63,255 bases of DNA, taken from contig ONJF01000022.1 of assembly GCA_900318085.1 (NCBI GenBank), forward strand, positions 1 through 63,255, in the 5' to 3' direction. The translations under genes and the position numbers were made by a program. The DNA is from an uncultured Bacteroidales bacterium (GTDB lineage Bacteria > Bacteroidota > Bacteroidia > Bacteroidales > F082). Under the pieces are notes generated by a model. The model made no database searches. It was not told the DNA's origin and saw only the letters and a program-made list of their open reading frames with translations. Positions 17,388 to 26,316 of the stretch are shown piece after piece. Positions within the stretch are counted from its first letter, which is position 1, and every line of letters begins with the position of its first letter.

Positions 17388-17413
17388 TCCCGCGTCCCGC
17401 GTCCCGCAGTCAA
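17388..17413. repeat. Iterated GTCCCGC words before the LptF/G gene
   Basis: GTCCCGC(G) repeated three times, ending CAGTC, in the 38-nt gap between tgt and the next gene. A close relative sits at 21857-21893 before the HerA-like gene. Both tracts end in AGTCAAAAAA just upstream of a start codon. Confidence 0.8.
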
Positions 17414-17424
17414 AAAAGGAAAAA

Positions 17425-18504
17425 ATGAGAAAAATCGACGCATATATCTTCAAGAAATACATCGGGACATTCTTCTTTGCCATCTCGATGCTGCTCTTGG
17501 TGGTCATCATCTTCGACCTGTCCGAGAACATCGATAGTTTCTTGAAGCACCACGCCCCCTGGCAGCGGGTGGTGGTTGACTATTATGTCATGTCGGTTCC
17601 CTATTACATTAACCTTTTTGTCCATCTGTTTGCTTTCATCGCCGTGGTGTTCTTCACCTCCAAAATGGCTGCCCGCACCGAGGTGGTGGCCATTTTGAGC
17701 AGTGGCATCAGTTTTTGGCGTATGCTCGTGCCTTATCTGCTGGCGGCCTCCATCATCGCGTTGATGTCGCTTTATTTTGGCAACTTCTTGATTCCCAAGA
17801 CCAATGAGATACGCCGCCAGTTCAAGGACGAATACATGGAGAAACTCACGCAAAGTGCGGGACGCAATGTCCATGTGGTGCTTGACAAAGACGAGTTCGT
17901 CTATGTGGAGAGTTTCAATATTGCCAAGCAATATGGTTACAAGTTTGCATGGGAAAAATATGAAGGCAGTGACTTGAAATACAAGGCTATGGCCGATGTG
18001 CTCTATCACGACACCCTGGGCCCCAACAGTTGGTATTTCGACCCCTATGCCATCCGATACCTCAATGGTGAAGAGGAAAGTCTTGAGAAAGGTCGTAACT
18101 TTGACACCATCATCAAATTGGTGCCCACCGACCTTTACAAAATCAAGGAAGACTTTGATGAGATGAATTTCTTTGAGCTTCGCGACCACATCCGAACCAT
18201 GAAGGAGAAAGGCTCGGAGGGCGTGAAGGCCTATGAGGTGGAGATGCACCAGCGCATGTCAGCCCCGGCAGCAGTCCTTATCCTCACCTTGATTGGCGCC
18301 GCACTTTCGAGCCGTAAGGTGAGGGGAGGCATTGGCATGCACTTGGGCATTGGCATTACCATCGCCTTTGCCTACATCCTCTTCATGCAAGTGTCAAAAT
18401 CCTTTGCCATCTCGGGCGGACTGTCGCCCATGCTCGCAGCCTGGATTCCCAACCTCATCTTCTGTGTGCTTGGCATCTATCTATTGATTAAAGCGCCGAA
18501 ATAA
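17425..18504 (+). CDS. LptF/LptG-family permease (YjgP/YjgQ)
   Basis: 359 residues with the two-part layout of LptF/LptG: N-terminal membrane helices (GTFFFAISMLLLVVIIFDL, INLFVHLFAFIAVVFFTS, LVPYLLAASIIALMSLYF), a central periplasmic beta-jellyroll region (about 130-250), and C-terminal helices (PAAVLILTLIGAALSS, LGIGITIAFAYILFM, AWIPNLIFCVLGIYLLI). These permeases work with LptB to extract lipopolysaccharide from the inner membrane. Opening residues RKIDAYIFKKYIGTFFF are typical. The start follows the iterated-word repeat; the longer upstream reading frame overlaps tgt. Confidence 0.9.
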   Translation: MRKIDAYIFKKYIGTFFFAISMLLLVVIIFDLSENIDSFLKHHAPWQRVVVDYYVMSVPYYINLFVHLFAFIAVVFFTSKMAARTEVVAILSSGISFWRMLVPYLLAASIIALMSLYFGNFLIPKTNEIRRQFKDEYMEKLTQSAGRNVHVVLDKDEFVYVESFNIAKQYGYKFAWEKYEGSDLKYKAMADVLYHDTLGPNSWYFDPYAIRYLNGEEESLEKGRNFDTIIKLVPTDLYKIKEDFDEMNFFELRDHIRTMKEKGSEGVKAYEVEMHQRMSAPAAVLILTLIGAALSSRKVRGGIGMHLGIGITIAFAYILFMQVSKSFAISGGLSPMLAAWIPNLIFCVLGIYLLIKAPK

Positions 18505-18633
18505 GCCTTTGATTTATAGGTTGTTATTGTTTGACCGTGGCGTTTTTTTCCTTTTTTGCAAAAAAAATGTCCGTGCTTTGCCGACTTTTCCTTATTTTAG
18601 CAACTTCTTACACCCAACAAAATACATCACACC

Positions 18634-19245
18634 ATGCATATCGCAGTAGCAGGTAATATAGGTTCAGGCAAAACGACCCTCACGGGGCTCCTGGCCAAGC
18701 ATTTCAACTGGAAACCTCACTATGAGGAAGTTGAGCACAACCCTTATCTCGACAGCTTTTATGAGGACATGCAACGCTGGTCGTTCAACATCCAGATCTT
18801 CTTCCTCAACAGCCGTTTCCGTCAGGTGATGGACATCCGCAAGAGTGGCGAAGATGTCATCCAGGACCGCACCATCTATGAGGATGCCCACATCTTTGCG
18901 GCCAACCTCTATTCGATGGGCCTGATGGAGACACGCGACTTCGAGAACTACCAGTCGCTCTTTGAACTGATGACCAAGTTCCTGCAACCGCCCGATCTGC
19001 TCATCTATCTTCGTGCCTCCGTGCCTACCCTCATCCGCCACATCGCCAAGCGTAACCGTGAGTTTGAGCAGAGCATCAGCATCAGCTATCTGACCAACCT
19101 CAACGAGCGCTACGAGAAGTGGATTAGTGGATACAACGAAGGCAAACTGCTCATTATCGATACCGATAATATCGAGTTGGAGAACCCCGAAGACTTGAGT
19201 ACCGTCGTCGACCGTATCGAAGCCTCACTGAATGGTCTGTTTTAA
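18634..19245 (+). CDS. Deoxynucleoside kinase
   Basis: Phosphorylates deoxynucleosides in nucleotide salvage. 203 residues with a Walker A loop at the N-terminus (VAGNIGSGKTTLTGLLAKHF), a substrate-binding Glu in EEVEHNPYLDSFY, the ERS/DR-like motif QDRTIYEDAHIFA, and LIYLRASVPTLIRHIAKRNRE forming the lid arginines. Base preference (dA, dG or dC) cannot be decided from sequence. It stands in its own transcription unit upstream of kdsB. Confidence 0.9.
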   Translation: MHIAVAGNIGSGKTTLTGLLAKHFNWKPHYEEVEHNPYLDSFYEDMQRWSFNIQIFFLNSRFRQVMDIRKSGEDVIQDRTIYEDAHIFAANLYSMGLMETRDFENYQSLFELMTKFLQPPDLLIYLRASVPTLIRHIAKRNREFEQSISISYLTNLNERYEKWISGYNEGKLLIIDTDNIELENPEDLSTVVDRIEASLNGLF

Positions 19246-19289
19246 TGAAAACCGAAGGTTTTTCTCTAATTCAAATAAAGGACTTCAGT

Positions 19290-19316
19290 GGTCTTCTCAA
19301 ATTCTCAAATTCTTGA
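19290..19316. repeat. Iterated TTCTCAAA words before kdsB
   Basis: TCTTCTCAAATTCTCAAATTC lies 20-45 nt before the kdsB start. It resembles the other iterated-word tracts placed at gene starts in this window. Confidence 0.55.
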
Positions 19317-19335
19317 CAAAAGAAAAACTAGATCA

Positions 19336-20088
19336 ATGAAAGTAGTAGGAATCATACCCTCCCGTTACGCCTCGACGCGTTTCCCTGGCAAGCCTTTGGC
19401 CATGATTAAAGGCAAGACGATGATCAGGCGCGTGTGCGAACAGGCGTGGAAGTCAAAGTTGGATGCTGTGGTAGTGGCCACCGACGATATGCGCATCGCC
19501 GATGAAGTGTTGAGTTTCGGTGGACAGTATGTGCTTACCGATCCCAACCATCAAAGCGGCACGGACCGCTGCTGCGAGGCCTTGTATAGGATTGAAGGTC
19601 AGTATGATGCAGTGATAAACATACAGGGTGATGAACCTTTTATCGACCCGAAACAAATCAACTTACTCATTGACTTGATCTCGCAAGAGGACGCACAAAT
19701 AGCATCGTTGGCCCGTCATATTGGCGACGATGACGAATTGTTTAGCCCTAATGTGGTGAAAGTGGTGATGGATAAGCAAGGCAAAGCCTTGTATTTCAGC
19801 AGAAACCCCATCCCGTTTATGCGTAATGTGGCTCGAGAGCAATGGCTTAAGAAAGGCAACTATTATCAACATGTGGGTATTTATGCCTACAAGACGGATA
19901 TCTTGCGCCGAATAGCTGAAATGAAACCTTCGGCATTGGAACTCGCCGAGTCGCTTGAACAGCTGCGTTGGCTTGAAAACGGGTTATCTATCCGCATGGC
20001 CTTGACCGACACTCCAACGGTCTCCATTGATAGTCCTGATGACCTTGCCAAAGCTGAACAACTTGCATTGAATCAAACGCATAAGTAA
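19336..20088 (+). CDS. kdsB: 3-deoxy-manno-octulosonate cytidylyltransferase
   Basis: Makes CMP-KDO from CTP and KDO for the lipopolysaccharide inner core. 250 residues. Nucleotidyltransferase motifs are IIPSRYASTRFPGKPL (the P-loop-like CTP site), VVATDD, HQSGTDRCCEA, VINIQGDEPFIDP, ALYFSRNPIPF and HVGIYAYK. The start MKVVGIIPSRYAS is chosen because the conserved domain begins there; the upstream extension is repeat sequence. The stop is 2 nt before the SPOR gene, so the two are probably co-transcribed. Confidence 0.96.
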   Translation: MKVVGIIPSRYASTRFPGKPLAMIKGKTMIRRVCEQAWKSKLDAVVVATDDMRIADEVLSFGGQYVLTDPNHQSGTDRCCEALYRIEGQYDAVINIQGDEPFIDPKQINLLIDLISQEDAQIASLARHIGDDDELFSPNVVKVVMDKQGKALYFSRNPIPFMRNVAREQWLKKGNYYQHVGIYAYKTDILRRIAEMKPSALELAESLEQLRWLENGLSIRMALTDTPTVSIDSPDDLAKAEQLALNQTHK

Positions 20089-20090
20089 GG

Positions 20091-21149
20091 ATGATTTCCA
20101 TTGCAGAAGCCATATCAGACCTGCTCTATGTGCGCGACACCGTGGTGGTGCCTGGGCTTGGCGCTTTCGTCAAGAAGGCGGTCTCGGCCAAGGTGAATCC
20201 CGTGGCAAATTACTTTGCCATGCCTTCCAGCGTGTTGGAGTTCGATCCCAACTTGCGCGAGGATAACGACTTGGTGGTCAAATATATATCGGAGAAAAAC
20301 GATGTGCCCGAAGACGAGGCGCGTCGCCTTTTGGCCATGTTCGTCTCCGACTGCTTCAACAGCCTCAAGGAAGGGAAAAAAGTGGTGCTGAACCAAATCG
20401 GCACCTTGTCTTACGATTGGGCTGGCGACCTGGCTTTTGCCCCCGACAACGCGGTGAACTATAACGCCGATGCCTTTGGCCTTTGTGACTTCACTCCTGA
20501 ACCCGTGCTGCGCTCCAAGACCAAAGACGAGATCAAGGAGGAGATTGAACGGCAGCAGAAGGACAAGAACACGCCTGTCACCGTTGACGAGAAAGAAGTG
20601 CACAAAAAGGAAGAGGACGATTCCGAGGATGATGATGAACCGAGGCGTTTGGGATGGCTGTGGATTGTCTTGGGAATTCTGCTTGTTGCTGGCATTGTGT
20701 TTGGCTTGCATTACTTCAAGGTCATCGACCTTGGGAAGTTGATTCCTGGGAAAACGAAACGCGTCATCGACATCAAGCCTGGCACATACAAGCTTCCTAC
20801 CTATACTGTGGATTGGGACGATGTGCTGAAACAATACAAGGAGACTTGGAAACCTGCCGAGCCGGAGGCAACGGAAAATGTTGCATCTAATGCCATCGAG
20901 ACTGAAACACCGAATGTGGAAACGCCCAATGCCAACATCCGCATCATTGCGGGTTGTTTCGACCAGGAAGAGAACGCTATCCGTTTGGTCAACTCATTGA
21001 AAGGAAAAGGCTACGGTAGCGCATTTTATGAGCCGCATGGCAAGCAATGGTATGTCTCGTTCGGACGCTATGCCACTGACGAGGAGGCCAAGACGGCTTT
21101 GCGCGAGATTAGGGCCAATACAGAATACAAAGCTTGGATACTGAAATAA
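20091..21149 (+). CDS. HU-like/SPOR-domain membrane protein
   Basis: 352 residues in three parts. Residues 1-140 look like the paired HU/CCDC81-like N-terminal domain of Bacteroidota SPOR proteins (MISIAEAISDLLYVRDTVVVP, GLGAFVKK, LNQIGTLSY). An acidic linker (EEDDSEDDDEPRR) leads to a membrane helix (WLWIVLGILLVAGIVFGL, about 187-205). The C-terminus is a SPOR domain (RIIAGCFDQEENAIRLVNSL ... WYVSFGRYATDEEAKTALREI), which binds denuded septal peptidoglycan. It probably links the division site to the nucleoid or cytoplasm; that is inference. The trmB start overlaps its stop (TAATG). Confidence 0.85.
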   Translation: MISIAEAISDLLYVRDTVVVPGLGAFVKKAVSAKVNPVANYFAMPSSVLEFDPNLREDNDLVVKYISEKNDVPEDEARRLLAMFVSDCFNSLKEGKKVVLNQIGTLSYDWAGDLAFAPDNAVNYNADAFGLCDFTPEPVLRSKTKDEIKEEIERQQKDKNTPVTVDEKEVHKKEEDDSEDDDEPRRLGWLWIVLGILLVAGIVFGLHYFKVIDLGKLIPGKTKRVIDIKPGTYKLPTYTVDWDDVLKQYKETWKPAEPEATENVASNAIETETPNVETPNANIRIIAGCFDQEENAIRLVNSLKGKGYGSAFYEPHGKQWYVSFGRYATDEEAKTALREIRANTEYKAWILK

Positions 21150-21835
21150 TGTCAAAGAAGAATAAACTAGAGCGATTCGCCGAAAACAAGACCTTCCCGA
21201 ACTTGTTCGAATACAGCTATGAGCGCATCATGGGGGAGGGGTTTCCACTGCAAGGCAAGTGGCACGAGGAGTTTTTCCATAATGATAATCCTATCGTTTT
21301 GGAACTAGGCTGTGGCAAAGGAGAATACACCGTGGGCTTGGCTCGGGCGCATCGCGACATCAATTATATCGGTGTCGACATCAAAGGCGCGCGTATATGG
21401 CGCGGCTTGAAGCAGAGCAATGAGGAAGGCATGAAGAATGTGGCGTTCTTGCGTGCCCGCATCGACCAGATTGAGCATTTCTTTGCCAAGGACGAGGTCT
21501 CCGAGATTTGGGTCACTTTCCCTGACCCGCATCCTGGAGAAGGCGCACGCAATGCGCGTCATCGCCTTACCTCGCCCGAGTTCCTTGACCGTTACCGCAA
21601 GATCGTTCGCCCCGACGGCATCCTCAACCTCAAGACCGACAGCCCCATCATGTATGAGTTCACCCTCCACGAAGTGGTGGAGCCCCAGGGTCTGCCGTTG
21701 CTCTATGCCACCGATGACCTCTATGGCAATGACGACCCGTTGGAGGTGAAGACCATCCGCACCTTCTACGAGCAGATGTGGCTTGACCAAGGACTGACCA
21801 TCAAATATATACGATTCAAAATCAATGCTGAATGA
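21149..21835 (+). CDS. trmB: tRNA (guanine-N7)-methyltransferase
   Basis: Methylates G46 in the tRNA variable loop. 228 residues with the SAM-binding motif ELGCGKGEYTVGLA, IGVDIKGARIWRG, the VTFPDPHPGEGARNARHRLTS-like catalytic segment (PDPHP near residue 122) and a C-terminal TxFE-like region. The start MSKKNKLERFAENKTFPN is typical, and its ATG shares bases with the preceding TAA. It belongs to the same transcription unit as kdsB and the SPOR gene. Confidence 0.95.
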   Translation: MSKKNKLERFAENKTFPNLFEYSYERIMGEGFPLQGKWHEEFFHNDNPIVLELGCGKGEYTVGLARAHRDINYIGVDIKGARIWRGLKQSNEEGMKNVAFLRARIDQIEHFFAKDEVSEIWVTFPDPHPGEGARNARHRLTSPEFLDRYRKIVRPDGILNLKTDSPIMYEFTLHEVVEPQGLPLLYATDDLYGNDDPLEVKTIRTFYEQMWLDQGLTIKYIRFKINAE

Positions 21836-21837
21836 GG

Positions 21838-21934
21838 AAATGCGGAATGCGGAATGAGTCCCGCGTCTCGCGTCCCGCAGCCCCGAGTCAAAAAAACAAC
21901 AATTCAACGATTAAACAATCAACAGTTCAACAAT
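21838..21934. repeat. Composite of iterated words between trmB and the HerA-like gene
   Basis: Three iterated tracts are stacked in under 100 nt: AATGCGGAATGCGGAATG, then GTCCCGCGTCTCGCGTCCCGC, then AACAATTCAACGATTAAACA with further CAACAGTTCAAC words. They end directly at the ATG at 21935. The same words occur separately at 60979, 17388 and 31573. Confidence 0.8.
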
Positions 21935-23452
21935 ATGTATACCGACGACAAACAACTCTACATCGCGCATTGCGACAACGGTCCCATCTACATGATCGGT
22001 AAGATGGCCAACCGTCACGGCATGATTGCTGGCGCTACGGGTACGGGTAAGACCGTCACCCTTCAGGTGCTTGCCGAATCCTTCTGCGAGGCAGGCGTAC
22101 CTTGCTTCATGGCCGACATGAAAGGCGACCTCTCTGGCATCAGCCAGCCTGGAATGATGAGCAGCTTCATCGAAAAACGCTGCCCCGAGTTCGGCATCGA
22201 GAACCCCGACTTCCATGGCTGCCCCACACGTTTCTTCGATGTGTATGGCGAACAAGGACACCCCTTGAGAGCCACCATCTCGGATATGGGCCCCCAATTG
22301 CTGGCTCGTCTGCTCGACCTCAACGAAACCCAAACGGGCATCCTCAACATCGTCTTCAAGATTGCTGACGACCAAGGCCTCCTGCTCATCGATATGAAGG
22401 ACCTTCGCATGATGCTCGACTATGTGGCGAAAAACGCCAGGGAGTACACCACAACCTACGGCACGGTTTCGTCGGTGAGCGTGGGTGCCATCCAACGTGC
22501 CCTGTTGGCCCTCGAGGCCGAAGGCGGTGAGATCTTCTTCGGCGAACCTTCGTTCAATGTCTTGGACTTCCTCCAAACTGAAGGAGGTCGCGGCGTGATG
22601 AACGTGTTGGCTGCCGACAAGTTGATGCTTAACCCAAAGCTCTATTCCACCTTCCTGCTCTGGTTGCTGAGCGAACTCTACGAACAGTTGCCCGAAGTCG
22701 GAGACCTCGAATTGCCCAAGTTGGTCTTCTTCTTCGACGAGGCCCACATGTTGTTCAAGGACACCTCCAAGGCCTTGATTGACAAGATTGAGCAGGTCAT
22801 CCGCTTGGTGCGTTCCAAGGGCGTTGGCGTCTATTTCATCACCCAAAGCCCGAGCGACATTCCGGAAATCATCGCCGGACAGTTGGGCAACTGCGTGCTT
22901 CATGGTTTGAGAGCGTATACACCCAAAGACCAGAAGACCGTCAAGGCGGCGGCCCAGACCTTCCGCACCAACCCCAACTTCAACACCGAAGCGGCCATCC
23001 TGGAACTGGGCACGGGCGAGGCTTTGGTCTCTTTCCTCGACGCGAAAGGCGCGCCTTGCATCGTCGAACGCGCCAAGATACTCTTCCCGCTCAGCCAGAT
23101 TGGACCCATCACCGAGGGACAGCGTGCTGCCTTGATCCGCAACTCACGCCTCTATGGCATCTACGACAAGAGCTTCGACCGCGAGAGCGCCTACGAACTC
23201 CTCCTCGAACAGCAGAAACAGGAAGAAAAACGTCGCCAACGCGAAGAAGAAGAGGAGGAGAAACGCCTAGAACGAGAAGCACGGGAAAAGGAGAAAGCCC
23301 GCTCTTCACGGTCGACGTCGACCACGCGCAAAAAGAAATCCACCACAAGGAAAGCTGTCGAAAAGACCATCAACACGACGGCGACGACCTTCGGACGTCA
23401 GCTCGGAAAGTCGATTTTCAGAGGAATTCTTGGAGGCATCTTCAAGAAGTGA
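21935..23452 (+). CDS. HerA-like ATPase (DUF853/YjgR family)
   Basis: 505 residues, a RecA/FtsK-fold ATPase of the HerA-related DUF853 group. Walker A is [14 protein letters not shown] near residue 32; Walker B is [12 protein letters not shown] near 262; an arginine/glutamine-rich segment [19 protein letters not shown] follows. The N-terminus is [20 protein letters not shown]. The C-terminal 70 residues are a highly charged coil ([19 protein letters not shown]) followed by a Lys/Thr-rich tail. Its cellular job is not established; DNA translocation or end processing is suggested by the family. It ends inside a terminator shared with pcm. Confidence 0.88.
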   Translation: MYTDDKQLYIAHCDNGPIYMIGKMANRHGMIAGATGTGKTVTLQVLAESFCEAGVPCFMADMKGDLSGISQPGMMSSFIEKRCPEFGIENPDFHGCPTRFFDVYGEQGHPLRATISDMGPQLLARLLDLNETQTGILNIVFKIADDQGLLLIDMKDLRMMLDYVAKNAREYTTTYGTVSSVSVGAIQRALLALEAEGGEIFFGEPSFNVLDFLQTEGGRGVMNVLAADKLMLNPKLYSTFLLWLLSELYEQLPEVGDLELPKLVFFFDEAHMLFKDTSKALIDKIEQVIRLVRSKGVGVYFITQSPSDIPEIIAGQLGNCVLHGLRAYTPKDQKTVKAAAQTFRTNPNFNTEAAILELGTGEALVSFLDAKGAPCIVERAKILFPLSQIGPITEGQRAALIRNSRLYGIYDKSFDRESAYELLLEQQKQEEKRRQREEEEEEKRLEREAREKEKARSSRSTSTTRKKKSTTRKAVEKTINTTATTFGRQLGKSIFRGILGGIFKK

Positions 23453-23489
23453 TTGAAAAGGGAAGCCAAACGGCTTCCCTTTTCAATCA
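23450..23489. terminator. Bidirectional terminator containing both stop codons
   Basis: An 18-bp perfect stem, TGATTGAAAAGGGAAGCC paired with its complement, with an AAAC loop. The plus-strand TGA of the HerA-like gene (23450-23452) is the first arm and the minus-strand TGA of pcm (23483-23485) is in the second. The stem's own A/T-rich ends supply U-tracts in both directions. Confidence 0.85.
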
Positions 23490-24148
23490 TTACCTATCTC
23501 TTTCAGCATCGGCACAAACTTGAAGTCGCCGAATGACTCTTTTTTCAGTGTGCCGTCTTCCAGTTTCGTGACCTTTAACATGGTCTGCCCGTCGCCTTCG
23601 GCGTTGTCCATCGGGATGACCATGATGCCGCCCGGTTTCAATTGTTCGATGAGTGTTTCAGGGATGCTGGGTGCGCCTGCCGTGATGATGATGCGGTCGA
23701 AAGGCTGGTAGGTGGGAAGGCCTTCATAGCCGTCGCCTAAGAAAGTCTTCACGCGAAACGGCAATTGTTCAAGGATTTCCTTGGTCTTGAAGAATAGGTT
23801 GCGTTGCCGCTCGATGCTGAACACCTTGGCACCCATGGCAGCCAAGACACAAGCCTGATAGCCTGATCCCGTCCCGATTTCAAGCACCTTCATGCCTTTT
23901 GCAATACCCAACAGTTGGGTCTGGAAGGCCACCGTGGAAGGCTGCGAGATGGTCTGCCCCGAGCCGATAGGGAAGGCCTGGTCCTGATAGGCGAGTTCGA
24001 CGAAAGAGGAGTCGAGAAACACATGGCGTGGCACCTCGTTGATGGCGGCCAACACGACTTCGTCAGTGATGCCTTTTGTGCGCAAAGCGTCAACGAGTTG
24101 TTTACGTAGCCCTTTGTGGCGGTAATTATCTTCTAAACGGGTGTTCAT
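23483..24148 (-). CDS. pcm: Protein-L-isoaspartate O-methyltransferase
   Basis: Repairs isoaspartyl residues in aged proteins using SAM. 221 residues: QDQAFPIGSGQTISQPSTVA (substrate and SAM loop), VLEIGTGSGYQACVLA (motif I), FSIERQ, GDGYEGLP, FDRIIITAGAPSIP and LKPGGIMVIPM. Length and order fit Pcm exactly. It converges with the HerA-like gene and shares a terminator. A REP sequence lies in its upstream region. Confidence 0.95.
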   Translation of the reverse strand: MNTRLEDNYRHKGLRKQLVDALRTKGITDEVVLAAINEVPRHVFLDSSFVELAYQDQAFPIGSGQTISQPSTVAFQTQLLGIAKGMKVLEIGTGSGYQACVLAAMGAKVFSIERQRNLFFKTKEILEQLPFRVKTFLGDGYEGLPTYQPFDRIIITAGAPSIPETLIEQLKPGGIMVIPMDNAEGDGQTMLKVTKLEDGTLKKESFGDFKFVPMLKEIGND

Positions 24149-24161
24149 TGTAGGTGGGGTC

Positions 24162-24193
24162 GGCCCATCGACCTTTCGACGGGCTCAGGGTCC
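24162..24193. repeat. REP element (TTCGACGGGCTCAGGG orientation)
   Basis: Member of the CTGAGCCTGTCGAAG repeat family, here in the orientation opposite to the copy at 24270. It sits between the pcm start and the oxidoreductase promoter. Confidence 0.8.
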
Positions 24194-24245
24194 TCTATTT
24201 TTAATTTGCGGCGCGAAATTACACCAAACCGAACGATAAAAAAAC

Positions 24246-24253
24246 TATTTTTG
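24246..24253 (+). promoter_or_regulatory. -7 element for the oxidoreductase gene
   Basis: TATTTTTG matches TAnnTTTG. The transcript would start near 24260 and carry the REP at 24270-24293 in its leader before the ATG at 24317. Confidence 0.55.
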
Positions 24254-24269
24254 CGGAAATTTTTTGTCC

Positions 24270-24293
24270 GGTCGCTGAGCCTGTCGAAGCGCC
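24270..24293. repeat. REP element in the oxidoreductase leader
   Basis: GGTCGCTGAGCCTGTCGAAG followed by CGCC, same family as 38381, 38641 and 57111. It forms an inverted pair with the copy at 24162-24193. Confidence 0.8.
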
Positions 24294-24316
24294 GGTTGAA
24301 TGAGAATTGTAATAAT

Positions 24317-25303
24317 ATGCTGAAAATCGGAGTCTTAGGTGCAGGACATCTGGGCAAGATCCATATCAACTGCATCAAACAGATCGAACAATATGAGTTG
24401 GTGGGTTTCTTTGATCCCGCTGCTGACACGGCAAAGCAAGTGGAGACCGAGATGGGCGTGAAGTGCTTTGAGTCCATCGACGCGCTGATGGATGCCGTTG
24501 ACGTGGTGGATATCGTCACTCCCACCATCCGCCATTTCGAGTGCGCCTCCAAGGCCCTCAAGAAGCGCCGTCATGTCTTCATCGAGAAGCCTATCGTAGC
24601 CACTCCCGACGAGGCCAACGCACTCAAGGGACTGGCCGAAGAAGCAGGAGTGAAGGTGCAGGTGGGCCATGTCGAGCGTTTCAACCCGGCCTTCATCGCC
24701 GCCGAGCCTTTCATCGGCGAACCCCTCTTCATCGAGGCACATCGTCTGGCACAGTTCAATCCGCGCGGCACCGATGTCCCTGTCGTCCTCGACCTGATGG
24801 TCCACGACTTGGACATCTTGCTTACCATCGTCAAGTCGCCCATCGTCCATATCAGCGCCAGCGGTGTCAGCATTGTCAGCCCCACGCCCGACATCGCCAA
24901 TGTTCGCATCGAGTTTGAGAACGGCACGGTGGCCAACCTCACCGCTTCGCGTCTGTCGATGAAATACATGCGCAAGACCCGTATCTTCCAAAAAGACGCC
25001 TACATCACCGTCGATTTCCTTGACAAGAAGACCGAGATCTTCCGCATCAACGATGAGGTGGACGAGCAAAATCCCTTATCGACCACGCTAACACTCGCTG
25101 ATGGCACGGAAAAACAAATCACTTTCCAAATGCCTGAAATACAGCCTATCAACGCGATCAAAACCGAGTTGGAGAGCTTCTATGGCGCCATTGTCCACAA
25201 CACTACGCCTGTCGTCAGCCTCGATGATGGCATCAACGTGTTGAAACTGGCCTATCAGATTCTGGAGGCTGTCGATGCGTCCATCGCCAAGGTGAAGAAA
25301 TAA
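24317..25303 (+). CDS. Gfo/Idh/MocA-family oxidoreductase
   Basis: 328 residues. An N-terminal NAD(P)-binding Rossmann fold (KIGVLGAGHLGKIHINCIK), VDIVTPTIRHFECASKALK and the conserved KP loop VFIEKPIVAT are followed by a C-terminal alpha/beta substrate domain with GHVERFNPAF and MVHDLDILL, the latter carrying the usual catalytic His/Asp. Substrates in this family are sugars, inositols or related compounds. The compact size and HVERFNP motif fit the group often linked to envelope sugar metabolism. The start MLKIGVLGAGHLG begins exactly at the fold. Confidence 0.9.
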   Translation: MLKIGVLGAGHLGKIHINCIKQIEQYELVGFFDPAADTAKQVETEMGVKCFESIDALMDAVDVVDIVTPTIRHFECASKALKKRRHVFIEKPIVATPDEANALKGLAEEAGVKVQVGHVERFNPAFIAAEPFIGEPLFIEAHRLAQFNPRGTDVPVVLDLMVHDLDILLTIVKSPIVHISASGVSIVSPTPDIANVRIEFENGTVANLTASRLSMKYMRKTRIFQKDAYITVDFLDKKTEIFRINDEVDEQNPLSTTLTLADGTEKQITFQMPEIQPINAIKTELESFYGAIVHNTTPVVSLDDGINVLKLAYQILEAVDASIAKVKK

Positions 25304-25362
25304 AACAGATAGGTCGCAATAATCCAATGTTTATTCCGTTTCCTTATAAAAATAATGTATTC

Positions 25363-26316
25363 ATGAATCGAAGTTTTACCCTTTTCTTGCTGGGTTTCGC
25401 GTTGTTGGCTTCGACTATTGCTTCGTGCAAGAAGTTCGAAGGCTCGCAGACGGTTCCCGCCTATATCCATATCGACTCCATTGCGTTGGAATGCGACTAC
25501 TCCGTTTATGGTGCTAGCACCCATAAAATCACGGATGCCTGGGTGTATGTCGATGACCAAATCATTGGCTGCTATGAGTTGCCCACTACATTTCCCGTCC
25601 TGAAGAAAGGCCCTCATAAGGTGTCCATCTTTGCCGGCATCTGTAGCAATGGCATCGCTGCCTCGCGTTCCACCTATCCTTTCTACAAGCGTGTGGAGTA
25701 TGCCGGACTCAATCTTGTGGAAGACAGTATCGTCAACCTGAATCCTGTCGTCAACTACTATCCCATCGGTGACGGATGCGAGGTGGCTTGGATGGAGGAT
25801 TTCGAGACGGCCAACACGGTGCTCCCCGAACCCGAAAGCGACACTTCGATGGTGCGCGTCAGTGGGAGCGAGGCATGGCACTCCGTCAACTCGTTTTATT
25901 CTGGTAAGGTGGAACTGCCGCCCGATTCGCTCGACTTCACACTGGCTACCGCCAACGAGTTCTCCTTCTATAAGGACATGGGTGGTGTGTATTGCTTGTT
26001 GGAGATGGACTACAATTGCAACGACACCTTCTTCGTTGGCGTGCAATACTTCAAAGACTATAAGTTGGAGACTTTGCCTCTCATTAAGGTGACGCCCACT
26101 GACAAGACTCACGACAAACCGCAACGCTGGAATAAGATATACATCAATATCGGACACATCATGAACAACTACTCCGATGCCTCCTATTTCAAGGTGTATC
26201 TCACTTCCGACCTGACGACTGGCGAAGACCTTGACTATGGTTACCAATACCATCCTATCGACGAACGTCGCTACTATTATTTCGACAACCTGAAATTGCT
26301 CTATCGTAAGCTATGA
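25363..26316 (+). CDS. Lipoprotein of unknown function coupled to a sugar transferase
   Basis: 317 residues with a lipoprotein signal (FLLGFALLASTIASC). No named family recognised. The middle region is beta-rich with conserved-looking aromatic and Asp residues (MEDFETAN, WHSVNSFYSGKVELP, YYFDNLKLLY). The shape EDFE...W...V...F suggests a jelly-roll or carbohydrate-binding-like domain; that is inference. Its TGA overlaps the ATG of the polyprenyl sugar transferase gene (ATGA), so a link to surface polysaccharide assembly is plausible. Start at MNRSFTLF rather than the upstream ATG because the signal peptide begins there. Confidence 0.75.
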   Translation: MNRSFTLFLLGFALLASTIASCKKFEGSQTVPAYIHIDSIALECDYSVYGASTHKITDAWVYVDDQIIGCYELPTTFPVLKKGPHKVSIFAGICSNGIAASRSTYPFYKRVEYAGLNLVEDSIVNLNPVVNYYPIGDGCEVAWMEDFETANTVLPEPESDTSMVRVSGSEAWHSVNSFYSGKVELPPDSLDFTLATANEFSFYKDMGGVYCLLEMDYNCNDTFFVGVQYFKDYKLETLPLIKVTPTDKTHDKPQRWNKIYINIGHIMNNYSDASYFKVYLTSDLTTGEDLDYGYQYHPIDERRYYYFDNLKLLYRKL

